Shown here piece by piece: positions 25,772 through 33,740 of a stretch of DNA of 64,000 nt; the first letter of the stretch is position 1; each line of letters starts with the position of its first letter. Source of the stretch: Paraburkholderia sp. BL21I4N1 (GTDB lineage: Bacteria; Pseudomonadota; Gammaproteobacteria; Burkholderiales; Burkholderiaceae). Made by a program: the position numbers and the translations under genes. The notes under the pieces were generated by a model. The model saw only the letters and a program-made list of their open reading frames with translations. It was not told where the DNA came from and ran no database searches. The DNA is taken from NCBI RefSeq assembly GCF_002973525.1, contig NZ_PVEN01000005.1:248001-312000 (forward strand), read 5' to 3'.

Positions 25772-27715
25772 CTACTCCCTTTGCCGCACATAACGTCCGG
25801 GCGCCGGCTCGATGACCGGATAATCCGCCGAACCGGCCGCCGCGCGCGGTTTAACCTTTTTGCCGCCGTACTGGTCGAGCCACGTGGTCCATTCGGGCCA
25901 CCAACTGCCGGGGACTTCAGTCGCCGCATCGAGCCATGCGTCGGCACTCTCCGGCAGTGCCTTCGCCTCGCCTTCCAGCATCCAGAAATTGCGCTTTTTC
26001 TTGGCCGGCGGATTGATCACGCCCGCGATGTGACCCGACGCGCCCAGCACGAATTTCAACGGCCCGCTCAGCAGCGGCACCGACGCATACGCCGTTTGCC
26101 ACGGCACGATATGGTCTTCGCGTGAACCGTAGATGAAGGTCGGCACGTCGATCTTCGACAGATCGACCGGCTCGCCGCAGGTGGTCAACGCACCCGGCTC
26201 GCGCAGCCGATTCTCGAGGTACGTATTGCGCAAATACCAGACGTACATTGGGCCCGGCAGGCTGGTCGAGTCGCTGTTCCAGTACAGCAGATCGAACGGC
26301 ACCGGCGTGCGACCTTTGAGGTAGTTGTCGACGACGTAGTTCCACACCAGATCGTTCGGCCGCAAAAACGAAAACGTGTTGGCGAATTCGATGCCGCGCA
26401 TCAGTCCCGGCGCCGTGCCGCTCTTGCCGCCGATGCTCTGCTCGCGCATCTGCACGTGCTGCTCGTCGACGAACACGTCGAGCACGCCCGTGTCGGTGAA
26501 GTCGAGCATCGCGGTGAGCAACGTCATGGACGCGGCCGGATGCTCGCCGCGCGCCGCGGCCACGGCCAGCGCAGTGGCGAGCATCGTGCCGCCCACGCAG
26601 AAGCCGAGCGTGTTGATCTGCTCACGGCCGCTGATCTTGCTGACCGTTTCGATGGCGCGCAGCACGCCCTCGCCGATATAGTCGTCCCACGTTTTATGCG
26701 CGATCGATTGATCCGCGTTGCGCCACGAAATCAGGAACACCTGGTGCCCCGAGTCGAGCCCGTGCGCGACCAGCGAATTCTCCGGCTGCAGATCGAGAAT
26801 GTAGAACTTGTTGATGCAAGGCGGCACAATCAGCAACGGCCGCTCGCGCACGGTGGCCGTGCGCGGCTTGTACTGAATCACCTGCATCAGCTCGTTTTCG
26901 AACACGACCGAGCCTTCGGTGTTCGCGAGGTTCTCGCCGACCACGAAACGCGATTCGTCGGTCTGCGAAATCTTGCCGCGCTGCAAGTCGCCGAGCAGGT
27001 TCATCACGCCCTGGCGCAAGCTCTCGCCCTTGCTGTCCAGCAAGGTTTTTTGCGCTTCCGGATTCAACGCGAAGAAGTTGCTCGGCGAGGCCGCCGCGGT
27101 CCACTGCTGGACCGCGAAACGGACCCGCTCGCGGACCTTCGGTTCGGTGTCGAGCGCGTCGACCATTTCCTGCAGATAGCGCGCGTTCAGCAGATACCAG
27201 GCGGCGGTAAACGCGTAGGCCGGCGCCGCGCTCCATGCTTCGGAACTGAAGCGGCGATCCTTGAGTTCGGGAGCCTTGACAGCCGACGACGTGGCTTGCT
27301 GGATCAACTCCATCGCCTCGCGCGAATAATCGGCCTGCAGTTTTTGCAGGCGCTCCGAAGGAATCGCGGCGCTGGGAATATTCAAACCGGCGAAGGACGG
27401 CAGCGACGGCATGCCGCCCGCGGCCAGCTTGCTGAAGTCGGGCATGCCGGGGAACGACGGCATGGTCGGCAAACCGAATCCCGCCATGGGCGGGACACCC
27501 ATTTGCGGCATGTCAGGAATGGAGGGCATCTGCGGCATGGCGAACGGCAAGCCGTTGCCGCCGGCCTGCGCACCGACCGAACGCCATGCATTCATCCACA
27601 GATCGAGTAATTGCTGCATGCCTGCGGCCGGCGTTGCACCGCTCGTACCGGCCTGCTGCGTCTGCTCCTTCGAGGAGTCCGTGCTGGGGGAAGCTGAGGA
27701 ATGTGATGCTGCCAT
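25772..27715 (-). CDS. phaC: Class I poly(3-hydroxyalkanoate) synthase PhaC
   Basis: A 647-residue PHA polymerase that joins (R)-3-hydroxyacyl-CoA into polymer on granules. The lipase-like box GFCVGG holds the nucleophile C373; the catalytic Asp is D534 (SREDHIVPW) and the His is H562 (ASGHIAG). It is about 58 residues longer than Cupriavidus PhaC (589). The extra length is an N-terminal region with a Met/Pro-rich segment at residues 57-111 (MPQMPSIPDMPQM and similar). The start at 27715 (MAASHSSASPS) follows AGCAGG; the frame upstream is open but lacks conserved character. It is the first gene of the PHB cluster. Confidence 0.96.
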   Translation of the reverse strand: MAASHSSASPSTDSSKEQTQQAGTSGATPAAGMQQLLDLWMNAWRSVGAQAGGNGLPFAMPQMPSIPDMPQMGVPPMAGFGLPTMPSFPGMPDFSKLAAGGMPSLPSFAGLNIPSAAIPSERLQKLQADYSREAMELIQQATSSAVKAPELKDRRFSSEAWSAAPAYAFTAAWYLLNARYLQEMVDALDTEPKVRERVRFAVQQWTAAASPSNFFALNPEAQKTLLDSKGESLRQGVMNLLGDLQRGKISQTDESRFVVGENLANTEGSVVFENELMQVIQYKPRTATVRERPLLIVPPCINKFYILDLQPENSLVAHGLDSGHQVFLISWRNADQSIAHKTWDDYIGEGVLRAIETVSKISGREQINTLGFCVGGTMLATALAVAAARGEHPAASMTLLTAMLDFTDTGVLDVFVDEQHVQMREQSIGGKSGTAPGLMRGIEFANTFSFLRPNDLVWNYVVDNYLKGRTPVPFDLLYWNSDSTSLPGPMYVWYLRNTYLENRLREPGALTTCGEPVDLSKIDVPTFIYGSREDHIVPWQTAYASVPLLSGPLKFVLGASGHIAGVINPPAKKKRNFWMLEGEAKALPESADAWLDAATEVPGSWWPEWTTWLDQYGGKKVKPRAAAGSADYPVIEPAPGRYVRQRE

Positions 27716-27964
27716 GCCTGCTTTTGACCGGTAAGTCCTTGCGGACGGGTTGAGAGGCAGGTTCGTGCGCAAGTGGGCGATTGCTCGCGACCTCGTCACG
27801 CCCTGTCCTGCACGAGGAGCCGTGAGGAACATTCTTGCTCCCCATCGCAAGGCATGTCAATGCTTGTTCCCGATTTTGCCGCAGTGCGATAGTTTTTTAA
27901 TTATCGTTTTCCCTGTGTAGAAGATCGCGCTTTTGCGGCATGAATGAACCGAAGTGTTAACAAG

Positions 27965-27993
27965 CGAAAAAAGCTCCCATGGAGCATGGGCTT
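27965..27993 (-). terminator. Probable terminator of the rluD-pgeF transcript
   Basis: On the minus strand AAGCCCATG / CATGGGAGCTT form a stem with one bulge around a 3-nt loop, followed by TTTTTTCGC. It lies about 270 nt past the pgeF stop and just upstream of the phaC promoter region. Confidence 0.6.
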
Positions 27994-28169
27994 ATGTGTG
28001 TCTATCCGTTCACGTGTGGCGCTTTTTGGCGGCAGTTTTGCGCTAGCGCAGAGAATTCCGGCAGTGCAGCAAAATTGCCGGCCGCGTCTCCGAATAAACC
28101 CTCATACGCAGGCCCGCAGGAACGGGCAGCGTGCGTTCCGGCAGGCTGCCCGGCGAGCCTCAAATGCAG

Positions 28170-28233
28170 CACGCCCGCATGATCGCGCCGGTGAAACGCG
28201 GCGTGGCCATGCGGGCGTGAGCGGTTGTTTTTT
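28170..28233 (+). terminator. Strong hairpin with T tract on the plus strand (orphan terminator)
   Basis: Perfect 12-bp arms CACGCCCGCATG (28170-28181) and CATGCGGGCGTG (28208-28219) enclose 26 nt that can also pair. On the plus strand a GTTGTTTTTT run follows nine nt later. No plus-strand gene ends here, so it may close an untranslated RNA starting near the phaC promoter. See findings. Confidence 0.5.
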
Positions 28234-28264
28234 GCAGCTGAACTAGCCGGCTTTTGCCGCTGAA

Positions 28265-29122
28265 CTAGCCTGCAATCGCATTTGCCTGATCGTCCAGCCA
28301 GATCAGCGCGGCCATGCGGCCGGTCTCGCGATCGCGGCGATAGGAATAGAAACGATCACGTTGCGTGACCGTGCAAAGATCGCCGCCGACCACGCGCGTC
28401 ACGCCGAGCCGTTGCAAACGCAAACGCGCCAGGGTCGGCAGGTCGGCGAGATATTTGCCGGGATTCAGCGGATGCTCGACGAACGCATTAGCGGTCGCGT
28501 CGCGTTGTGCGCTGTCCACGCCATTCATGAAGGCGTCACGCACGTCTGCGCCGACCTCGAATTCATTGGGTCCGATCGATGGTCCGAGATAAGCGTGCAA
28601 TGCACCGGTCTCGACACCCGCGAGTTCGGCGACGCGCTGTGCCGTCTGTTCGACGATGCCCGCCGCCAGGCCGCGCCAACCCGCGTGCGCCGCGCCGACC
28701 GCGCGGCCCGCTTCGTCGCAGAACAGCACCGGCATGCAGTCGGCCACCATCACCACGCACACGGTGCCGGCGCGGTCGGTGACGCTGGCGTCGGCGCGCG
28801 TCGGCGTATCGCTCGCATGACGCTGCGCCAGTACGTCTTCCGCTCGCACGATCCCCGCGCCGTGAATCTGCTCGAGCCACGCGGCCTCGCTCACGCCAGC
28901 GAGCGTCAGCAGCCGCGCGCGATTGATCGCGACCACGGCAGGATCGTCGCCGGCTTTCATGCCCAGGTTCAGGCCACCGGGCTGCGCCGCGCCGTTCCGC
29001 CAGCGACCGAACGGCGGCAGGCTCACGCCGCCGTTACGCGTGGTGACCAGCGCGCGCACGCGCGGCGACACGTTCCACGCGGGCTGCACGACATCGGCAA
29101 AGCTCAGTTCCGGCACGGTCAT
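28265..29122 (-). CDS. pgeF: Peptidoglycan editing factor PgeF (YfiH, laccase-like domain)
   Basis: A 285-residue protein of the multicopper-polyphenol-oxidase/YfiH family. Known members remove mis-incorporated serine from peptidoglycan precursors, and some act on purine nucleosides. Family motifs are EQIHGAGIVRA, the metal site VVMVADCMPVLFCD, AAHAGWRGLAAG, and C-terminal DLCTVTQRDRFYSYRRD. The start at 29122 overlaps the rluD stop (ATGA), so translation is coupled. The rluD-pgeF order is conserved in many proteobacteria. The frame extends far upstream inside rluD but that part is a shadow. Confidence 0.92.
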   Translation of the reverse strand: MTVPELSFADVVQPAWNVSPRVRALVTTRNGGVSLPPFGRWRNGAAQPGGLNLGMKAGDDPAVVAINRARLLTLAGVSEAAWLEQIHGAGIVRAEDVLAQRHASDTPTRADASVTDRAGTVCVVMVADCMPVLFCDEAGRAVGAAHAGWRGLAAGIVEQTAQRVAELAGVETGALHAYLGPSIGPNEFEVGADVRDAFMNGVDSAQRDATANAFVEHPLNPGKYLADLPTLARLRLQRLGVTRVVGGDLCTVTQRDRFYSYRRDRETGRMAALIWLDDQANAIAG

Positions 29123-30396
29123 GCGTGATCGTCCTTGTCGTGGTGACCGGCTTCGTCCTGATCGTCGTGGTCGTGTTGATCGTCGTCGTGGTCGGCGTCG
29201 TCGTCGGGCGACGCGTCGTAATCGTCGTCCTCGTAGTACGTCTCGTCGAACTCGCCCGCGTCGTCGCGCCCGAGACCCAAGGCCACCGACAGCGCCTCCA
29301 TGTCCTCCGGCACATTGGCGCGCCAGTTCATCGTGCGGCCGGTCTTCGGATGCGTCAGCCCCAGCCGCCACGCATGCAGCGCCTGACGCGCGAAGCCGCC
29401 GGGCAACGGCTTGACCGAGCGCTTGCCGCGCGCGTGGCCATACACCGGATCGCCCAGCAGCGGATGCCCGATATGCGCGCAATGCACGCGAATCTGATGG
29501 GTGCGGCCGGTTTCCAGATCGCAGGTAATCGCGGTCACCGGCTGGCGCTCCCAGATCGCCGTTTCGACGCGCCGGAAATGCGTGCGCGCCGGTTTGCCCG
29601 TCGCGCCCGTCACCACCGCCATGCGCGTGCGTTCGCGCGGATCGCGGCCGATCGGTGCGTCGATCGTGCCGCTCTCCGGCATGTTGCCCCACACCAGCGC
29701 GAGATAACGGCGCTTCACCGTGTGGGCCTGCAACTGGCGCACCAGATCGGTTTGCGCTTCGAGCGTGCGCGCCACGACCATCAGCCCGGAAGTTTCCTTG
29801 TCGAGCCGATGCACGATGCCCGCGCGCGGCAAGCCCGCGGCCGCGTCACCGTAGCGGTATAGCAGGCCGTTCAGGAGCGTGCCGCTCCAGTTGCCGGCAG
29901 CCGGATGCACCACCATGCCGGCCGGCTTGTTGATGACCACCAGCGTATCGTCTTCGTAGACGATTTCGAGCGGCACCGGCTCCGGCGTGAACGCGAGCTG
30001 TTCGGGCAGCAGATCCGGCACGAGTTCGATGGTCGCGCCGAGCGGCACCGGCTGACGGATCTTCGCGGGCTTACCGTCGATCCGCACGCGCTCCGCCTCG
30101 ATCCAGCTCTGCAGCCGGTTGCGCGAGAACTCGGGGAATACCCTCGCCAGCACCTTGTCGAGCCGGTCGCCGGCCATTTCGTCGGGCACGACGATGGAGC
30201 GCGGGGCCTCGTCCGTGACGCGATTGGCGACCGTCGGCACGAGGCTTTGCGGGTCGACGGCGTCGAGCGCGTCGCTGCCGAGATCGTCGTCGAGGGAATC
30301 GACGCCCAACGCGTCGGAGGGGTCAGCGCTTACGCTATAATCTTTGTTGCTATTCCCGGCACCGGTTGCGGTACCTGGAGTATTTGAGCGGGTCAT
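29119..30396 (-). CDS. rluD: 23S rRNA pseudouridine synthase RluD
   Basis: A 425-residue RluA-family enzyme that makes pseudouridine at positions 1911, 1915 and 1917 in helix 69 of 23S rRNA. An S4 RNA-binding domain (about residues 70-130) precedes the catalytic domain, whose Asp is in HRLDKETSG. The motif GRTHQIRVH follows. Both ends are extended compared with E. coli (326 residues): an acidic leader of about 65 residues, and a 48-residue Asp/His-rich tail. It is divergent from bamD with 38 nt between starts. The start at 30396 is the first ATG; a shorter start inside the leader cannot be excluded. Confidence 0.93.
   Translation of the reverse strand: MTRSNTPGTATGAGNSNKDYSVSADPSDALGVDSLDDDLGSDALDAVDPQSLVPTVANRVTDEAPRSIVVPDEMAGDRLDKVLARVFPEFSRNRLQSWIEAERVRIDGKPAKIRQPVPLGATIELVPDLLPEQLAFTPEPVPLEIVYEDDTLVVINKPAGMVVHPAAGNWSGTLLNGLLYRYGDAAAGLPRAGIVHRLDKETSGLMVVARTLEAQTDLVRQLQAHTVKRRYLALVWGNMPESGTIDAPIGRDPRERTRMAVVTGATGKPARTHFRRVETAIWERQPVTAITCDLETGRTHQIRVHCAHIGHPLLGDPVYGHARGKRSVKPLPGGFARQALHAWRLGLTHPKTGRTMNWRANVPEDMEALSVALGLGRDDAGEFDETYYEDDDYDASPDDDADHDDDQHDHDDQDEAGHHDKDDHA
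30313..30341 (+). promoter_or_regulatory. Candidate bamD promoter inside the rluD leader
   Basis: A consensus -10 box TATAAT lies at 30336-30341, 94 nt before the bamD ATG and inside the N-terminal codons of the divergent rluD. The element 17 nt before it (GTCGGA, 30313-30318) is a poor -35. Only 38 nt separate the two start codons, so a promoter within coding sequence is expected. Confidence 0.5.
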
Positions 30397-30434
30397 TGAG
30401 TCTGGGTCACCTGGACGTAAAGCTAGACTGGAAA

Positions 30435-31295
30435 ATGCGAGCCTTGAACACCATCACTAAAGCGGCGATCAATTTGGCGGCCATCAAGAAGGCGGCCCGT
30501 AAAGTGGCCGGATACATTGCGTGTGCCGCAGCCGTCGCCGTTGTTGCGGCTTGTCACGGCCTGCCGGAGAAGACCGACGAAACAGCGGCGTGGAACAACA
30601 ACAAATTATATACGGAGGCGAACGACGCCTTGACCGGTGGTGATTTCGGCAAGTGCGCGAAGTACTTCGAAATGCTCGAAGGGCGCGACCCGTTCGGCCA
30701 CTTCGCGCAGCAGGCGCAGATTAACGTCGCATACTGCAACTGGAAAGATAACGAAAATGCCGCCGCCGACCAGGCGATCGACCGCTTCATCCAGTTGCAC
30801 CCGGATCACCCGGACATCGCCTACGCGTACTACCTGAAGGGCATGATCCACTTCAACGACGACCTCGGTCTGTTCGGCCGCTTCTCCGGTCAGGACATGA
30901 GCGAACGCGATCCGAAGTCGCTGCGCGAGTCGTATGACGCGTTCAAGGTCGTGGTCGACAAGTACCCGAACAGCAAGTACGCACCGGACGCCGCGCAACG
31001 CATGCGCTATATCGTGAACGCGCTGGCGTCGCACGAAGTCCACGCGGCGGATTACTACTACCGCCGTGGCGCGTATGTCGCCGCGATCAACCGCGCGCAA
31101 CTGGCGCTGACGCAATACAAGAACGCGCCGGCTATTGAAGACGCACTGCACATCATGATGCTGTCGTATCAGAAGCTGAACCAGCCGCAACTGGCCGACG
31201 ACACCAAGCGCGTCCTGGCCGGCACCTTCCCCGACAGCCCGTACATCACGGGTCATGCACGGCCGGGCAAGGAAAAGTCGTGGTGGCAGTTCTAA
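30435..31295 (+). CDS. bamD: Outer membrane assembly lipoprotein BamD
   Basis: A 286-residue lipoprotein of the Bam complex, which inserts beta-barrel proteins into the outer membrane together with BamA. A signal peptide ends in the lipobox VVAAC-H, with the lipidated Cys near residue 35. The body is five TPR-like repeats (KLYTEANDAL, FEMLEGRDPFG, AYYLKGMIHF, AAQRMRYIVNAL, YYYRRGAYVAAINRAQ). The ATG at 30435 gives a normal signal peptide; earlier frame starts overlap rluD. A bidirectional terminator follows. Confidence 0.96.
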   Translation: MRALNTITKAAINLAAIKKAARKVAGYIACAAAVAVVAACHGLPEKTDETAAWNNNKLYTEANDALTGGDFGKCAKYFEMLEGRDPFGHFAQQAQINVAYCNWKDNENAAADQAIDRFIQLHPDHPDIAYAYYLKGMIHFNDDLGLFGRFSGQDMSERDPKSLRESYDAFKVVVDKYPNSKYAPDAAQRMRYIVNALASHEVHAADYYYRRGAYVAAINRAQLALTQYKNAPAIEDALHIMMLSYQKLNQPQLADDTKRVLAGTFPDSPYITGHARPGKEKSWWQF

Positions 31296-31335
31296 GCCGC
31301 ACCACGGCACGCTGTCATTCAGCGTCAGCCTGAAT

Positions 31336-31375
31336 AAAAAAAACGCCACGACTTAGGTCGTGGCGTTTTTGTTTG
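31336..31375. terminator. Bidirectional terminator between bamD and rlmD
   Basis: Perfect 11-bp stem AACGCCACGAC / GTCGTGGCGTT with a short TTAG loop. It is flanked by an A run on the left and a T run on the right, so it can stop both bamD (+) and the convergent rlmD (-). Confidence 0.92.
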
Positions 31376-31390
31376 TGCAGCCCAGCTTGC

Positions 31391-32809
31391 TCAGTCCCGC
31401 TCGAACAACGCAATCGACTCCACGTGTGAAGTATGCGGGAACATGTTCACCACACCCGCCCCCACCAACCGGTAGCCGGCATCGTGCACCAGCAGCCCGG
31501 CATCGCGTGCGAGCGTTGCGGGCGCGCAGGACACGTAGACGATGCGCTTCGGCAGCGGCCCATTGCCGCTTTGAGCAATCTCCGCGAGCGCACGGGCAAC
31601 CGCCAGCGCGCCTTCGCGCGGCGGGTCGATCAGGAATTTGTCGAAGTGGCCGAGCGCGCGGAAGTCTTCGGCGGTGACTTCGAACAGGTTGCGGCACGCA
31701 AACGACGTATGTCCCGCCACGCCGTTCAGCTCGGCATTCTCCAGCGCGCGCGAGGTCAGCGCCTCGCTGCCTTCGATCCCCACGACTTCCCGCGTAATCC
31801 GCGCGAGCGGCAGTGTGAAATTACCGATCCCGCAGAACAGATCCAGCACTCGGTCGGACCGTGCCGGCGCCAGCAGCCGCAACGCGCGGCTGATCAGCAC
31901 GCGGTTGATCGCGTGATTCACCTGGGTGAAATCGGTCGGTTTGAACGGCATGCGGATGCCGTATTCCGGCAGCGTGTAGTCGAGCTGCTGGTCGAGCGGA
32001 TAGAACGGCGCGGCCGTCTCCGGGCCGCCCGGCTGCAGCCACCACTGCACCTTGTGCTGGTCGGCGAAATCGCGCAGCACCTGTTCGTCGGCCTCGGTAA
32101 GCGACGCCAGGTTGCGCAGCACCATGGCGGTGACCGACGACCCCACCGCCAGCTCGATCTGCGGCATCCGCTCGTAGATGGACAGCTTGCGGATCATGAA
32201 GCGCAGCGGCATCAACATGGCCGAAATATGCGGCGGCAGCACCTCGCAGGTTTTCATGTCGGCGATATCGCTGCTTTTCTTCTCGTGAAAGCCGATCCGC
32301 ATGCCGCCCTTTTCGTGCAGAAAACGCACCGCCAGACGGGCGCGATAGCGATAGCCCCAAGCCGGGCCGTGAATCGGCCGGAACACGGTTTCTGGGCGCA
32401 GCTTCGCCAGATGCTGCAGATTGTCTTCGAGCACGCGCTGCTTGACGGCGACCTGCGCGCGGATATCCAGATGCTGCATCGAACAGCCACCGCAACTCTC
32501 GAAGTAGCGGCATTTTGGCTGAGTGCGGATCACGCTTTCGCGCAATACCTGGACGACCTCGGCCTGCTCGAATTTCGCCTTGCTGCGATGCGTCGAATAG
32601 CTGACGCGCTCACCGGGGAGTGCGCCTTCGACAAAAATCACCTTGCCGGGCGTGCCGTCTTCGGTCTCGACGCGGCCGACGCCGCGCGCTTCCATATCGA
32701 GCGAAACGATTTCGATGATCGGCTCATTGCCGGTGATGACGAGTGCGGGCGCCGGACGGGACGGCTTCTGTCGCTTCGGCGAGCGACGATGGGGGGCAGT
32801 TCGGGACAC
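31391..32809 (-). CDS. rlmD: 23S rRNA (uracil-1939-C5)-methyltransferase RlmD
   Basis: A 472-residue SAM-dependent RNA methyltransferase. An N-terminal TRAM domain (residues about 25-90) precedes iron-sulfur cysteines in CRYFESCGGCSMQHL. The SAM motif is DLFCGIGNFTLPLA, and the catalytic Cys lies in VYVSCAPATLARD. I chose GTG at 32809 because AGGAA lies about 8 nt before it and the product begins MSRTAPHRR; an ATG frame from 32920 would add 37 unconserved residues. It converges on bamD. Confidence 0.93.
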   Translation of the reverse strand: MSRTAPHRRSPKRQKPSRPAPALVITGNEPIIEIVSLDMEARGVGRVETEDGTPGKVIFVEGALPGERVSYSTHRSKAKFEQAEVVQVLRESVIRTQPKCRYFESCGGCSMQHLDIRAQVAVKQRVLEDNLQHLAKLRPETVFRPIHGPAWGYRYRARLAVRFLHEKGGMRIGFHEKKSSDIADMKTCEVLPPHISAMLMPLRFMIRKLSIYERMPQIELAVGSSVTAMVLRNLASLTEADEQVLRDFADQHKVQWWLQPGGPETAAPFYPLDQQLDYTLPEYGIRMPFKPTDFTQVNHAINRVLISRALRLLAPARSDRVLDLFCGIGNFTLPLARITREVVGIEGSEALTSRALENAELNGVAGHTSFACRNLFEVTAEDFRALGHFDKFLIDPPREGALAVARALAEIAQSGNGPLPKRIVYVSCAPATLARDAGLLVHDAGYRLVGAGVVNMFPHTSHVESIALFERD

Positions 32810-32959
32810 CTGCGACTTCCTGACAAACTTGGGGGGAAGGCGAGATTGTAGACGAAGCGCCCGCCTCGTTAAGGATTCGGGAAACGAAGCGGGCACAAAG
32901 CGGGAACGAAGCGGGCACAAAGCCGGAAAAGAAGCAGAAACGCCGGGCGGCCTACCCGC

Positions 32960-33736
32960 CTACTGCCCGAACGCCGCCAGATACTCGGCCCATTGCGGCG
33001 CCGCCTCCTGCGCGAGCGCATTTTTCACCAGGTTGATTTCATCGGCATATTCTTCGGCCGAAAACGCACCGCGAATCAACTGGAACCGGCAATACAGCAG
33101 ATACGTATTCACGACGTCGGTCTCGCAGTAATTGCGGATTTCTTCGATCCGCCCTTCCTGGTAAGCGTGCCACACCTGGCTGCCGTCCATGCCCATCTTG
33201 CCGGGGAAGCCGCACATCTTGGCGAGCGCGTCGAGCGGCGCATTGGCCCGCGCCTGGTACATGGCAAGCACGTCCATCAGATCCGTGTGGCGCGCATGGT
33301 AGCGGCTGATGTAATTGTTCCACTTGAACTCGCGGTCGTCCTCGCCAAGATCCCAGAAACGCGGCGCGGCAATGCCGTTGACCAGCGCCCGGTAGTTCAG
33401 CACCGGCAGATCGAAGCCGCCGCCGTTCCACGATACGAGCTGCGGCGTGTACTTCTCGATCACGCGATAGAACGATTGCACCAGCGCGGCTTCGCCGTCT
33501 TGCAGCGTGCCGAGCGAGCGCACGCGGAAGCCGTTGTTGTCGCGGAAGACGCAGGAAATCGCCGCGACCCGTTGCAGGTGATGCGGCAGGAAATCGCCGC
33601 CGGTCTTTTCGCGGCGCGCGGCGAACGCGTGCTCGGCGACTTCGGCGTCGCTCAGTGTGTCGGGCAAATCGTCGAGACGGCGAATGCCGGCGACATCGGG
33701 AATCGTCTCGATGTCGAATACAAGAATCGGTGTCAT
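32960..33736 (-). CDS. DnaQ-like 3'-5' exonuclease (PolB-type predicted exonuclease)
   Basis: A 258-residue DEDD-superfamily exonuclease. The ExoI motif VFDIETIPD at residues 5-13 supplies two metal-binding acids. ExoII is VSWNGGGFDLPVL, with a further Asp at HTDLMDV, and ExoIII is NYCETDVVNTYLLY. It matches the predicted PolB-like exonuclease family (PF10108), seen in proteobacteria near rlmD and rpoS. It probably trims DNA or RNA ends, but the substrate is unknown. The start at 33736 (MTPILVFDIET) is preferred to an upstream ATG at 33769. It follows rpoS by 4 nt on the same strand. Confidence 0.85.
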   Translation of the reverse strand: MTPILVFDIETIPDVAGIRRLDDLPDTLSDAEVAEHAFAARREKTGGDFLPHHLQRVAAISCVFRDNNGFRVRSLGTLQDGEAALVQSFYRVIEKYTPQLVSWNGGGFDLPVLNYRALVNGIAAPRFWDLGEDDREFKWNNYISRYHARHTDLMDVLAMYQARANAPLDALAKMCGFPGKMGMDGSQVWHAYQEGRIEEIRNYCETDVVNTYLLYCRFQLIRGAFSAEEYADEINLVKNALAQEAAPQWAEYLAAFGQ

Positions 33737-33740
33737 CAGT

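Larger units (their letters stand above)
27716..28264. other. Long intergenic region upstream of phaC, no gene seen
   Basis: This 549-base gap between phaC and pgeF, both minus, should hold the phaC promoter. An AT-rich block at 27885-27915 is the most promoter-like part. TTTTGCCGCAG and TTTTGCGGCATG-type sequences near 27874 and 27932 recall TGC-rich PhaR sites, but I cannot prove this. Two hairpins, at 27965-27993 and 28170-28219, are listed separately. ORFs in this gap look like chance frames. Confidence 0.6.

Noticed and set aside
27944..28246. A 100-codon plus-strand ORF upstream of phaC
   Set aside because: Arg-rich, without a plausible start context, and it would include the hairpin listed as a terminator.
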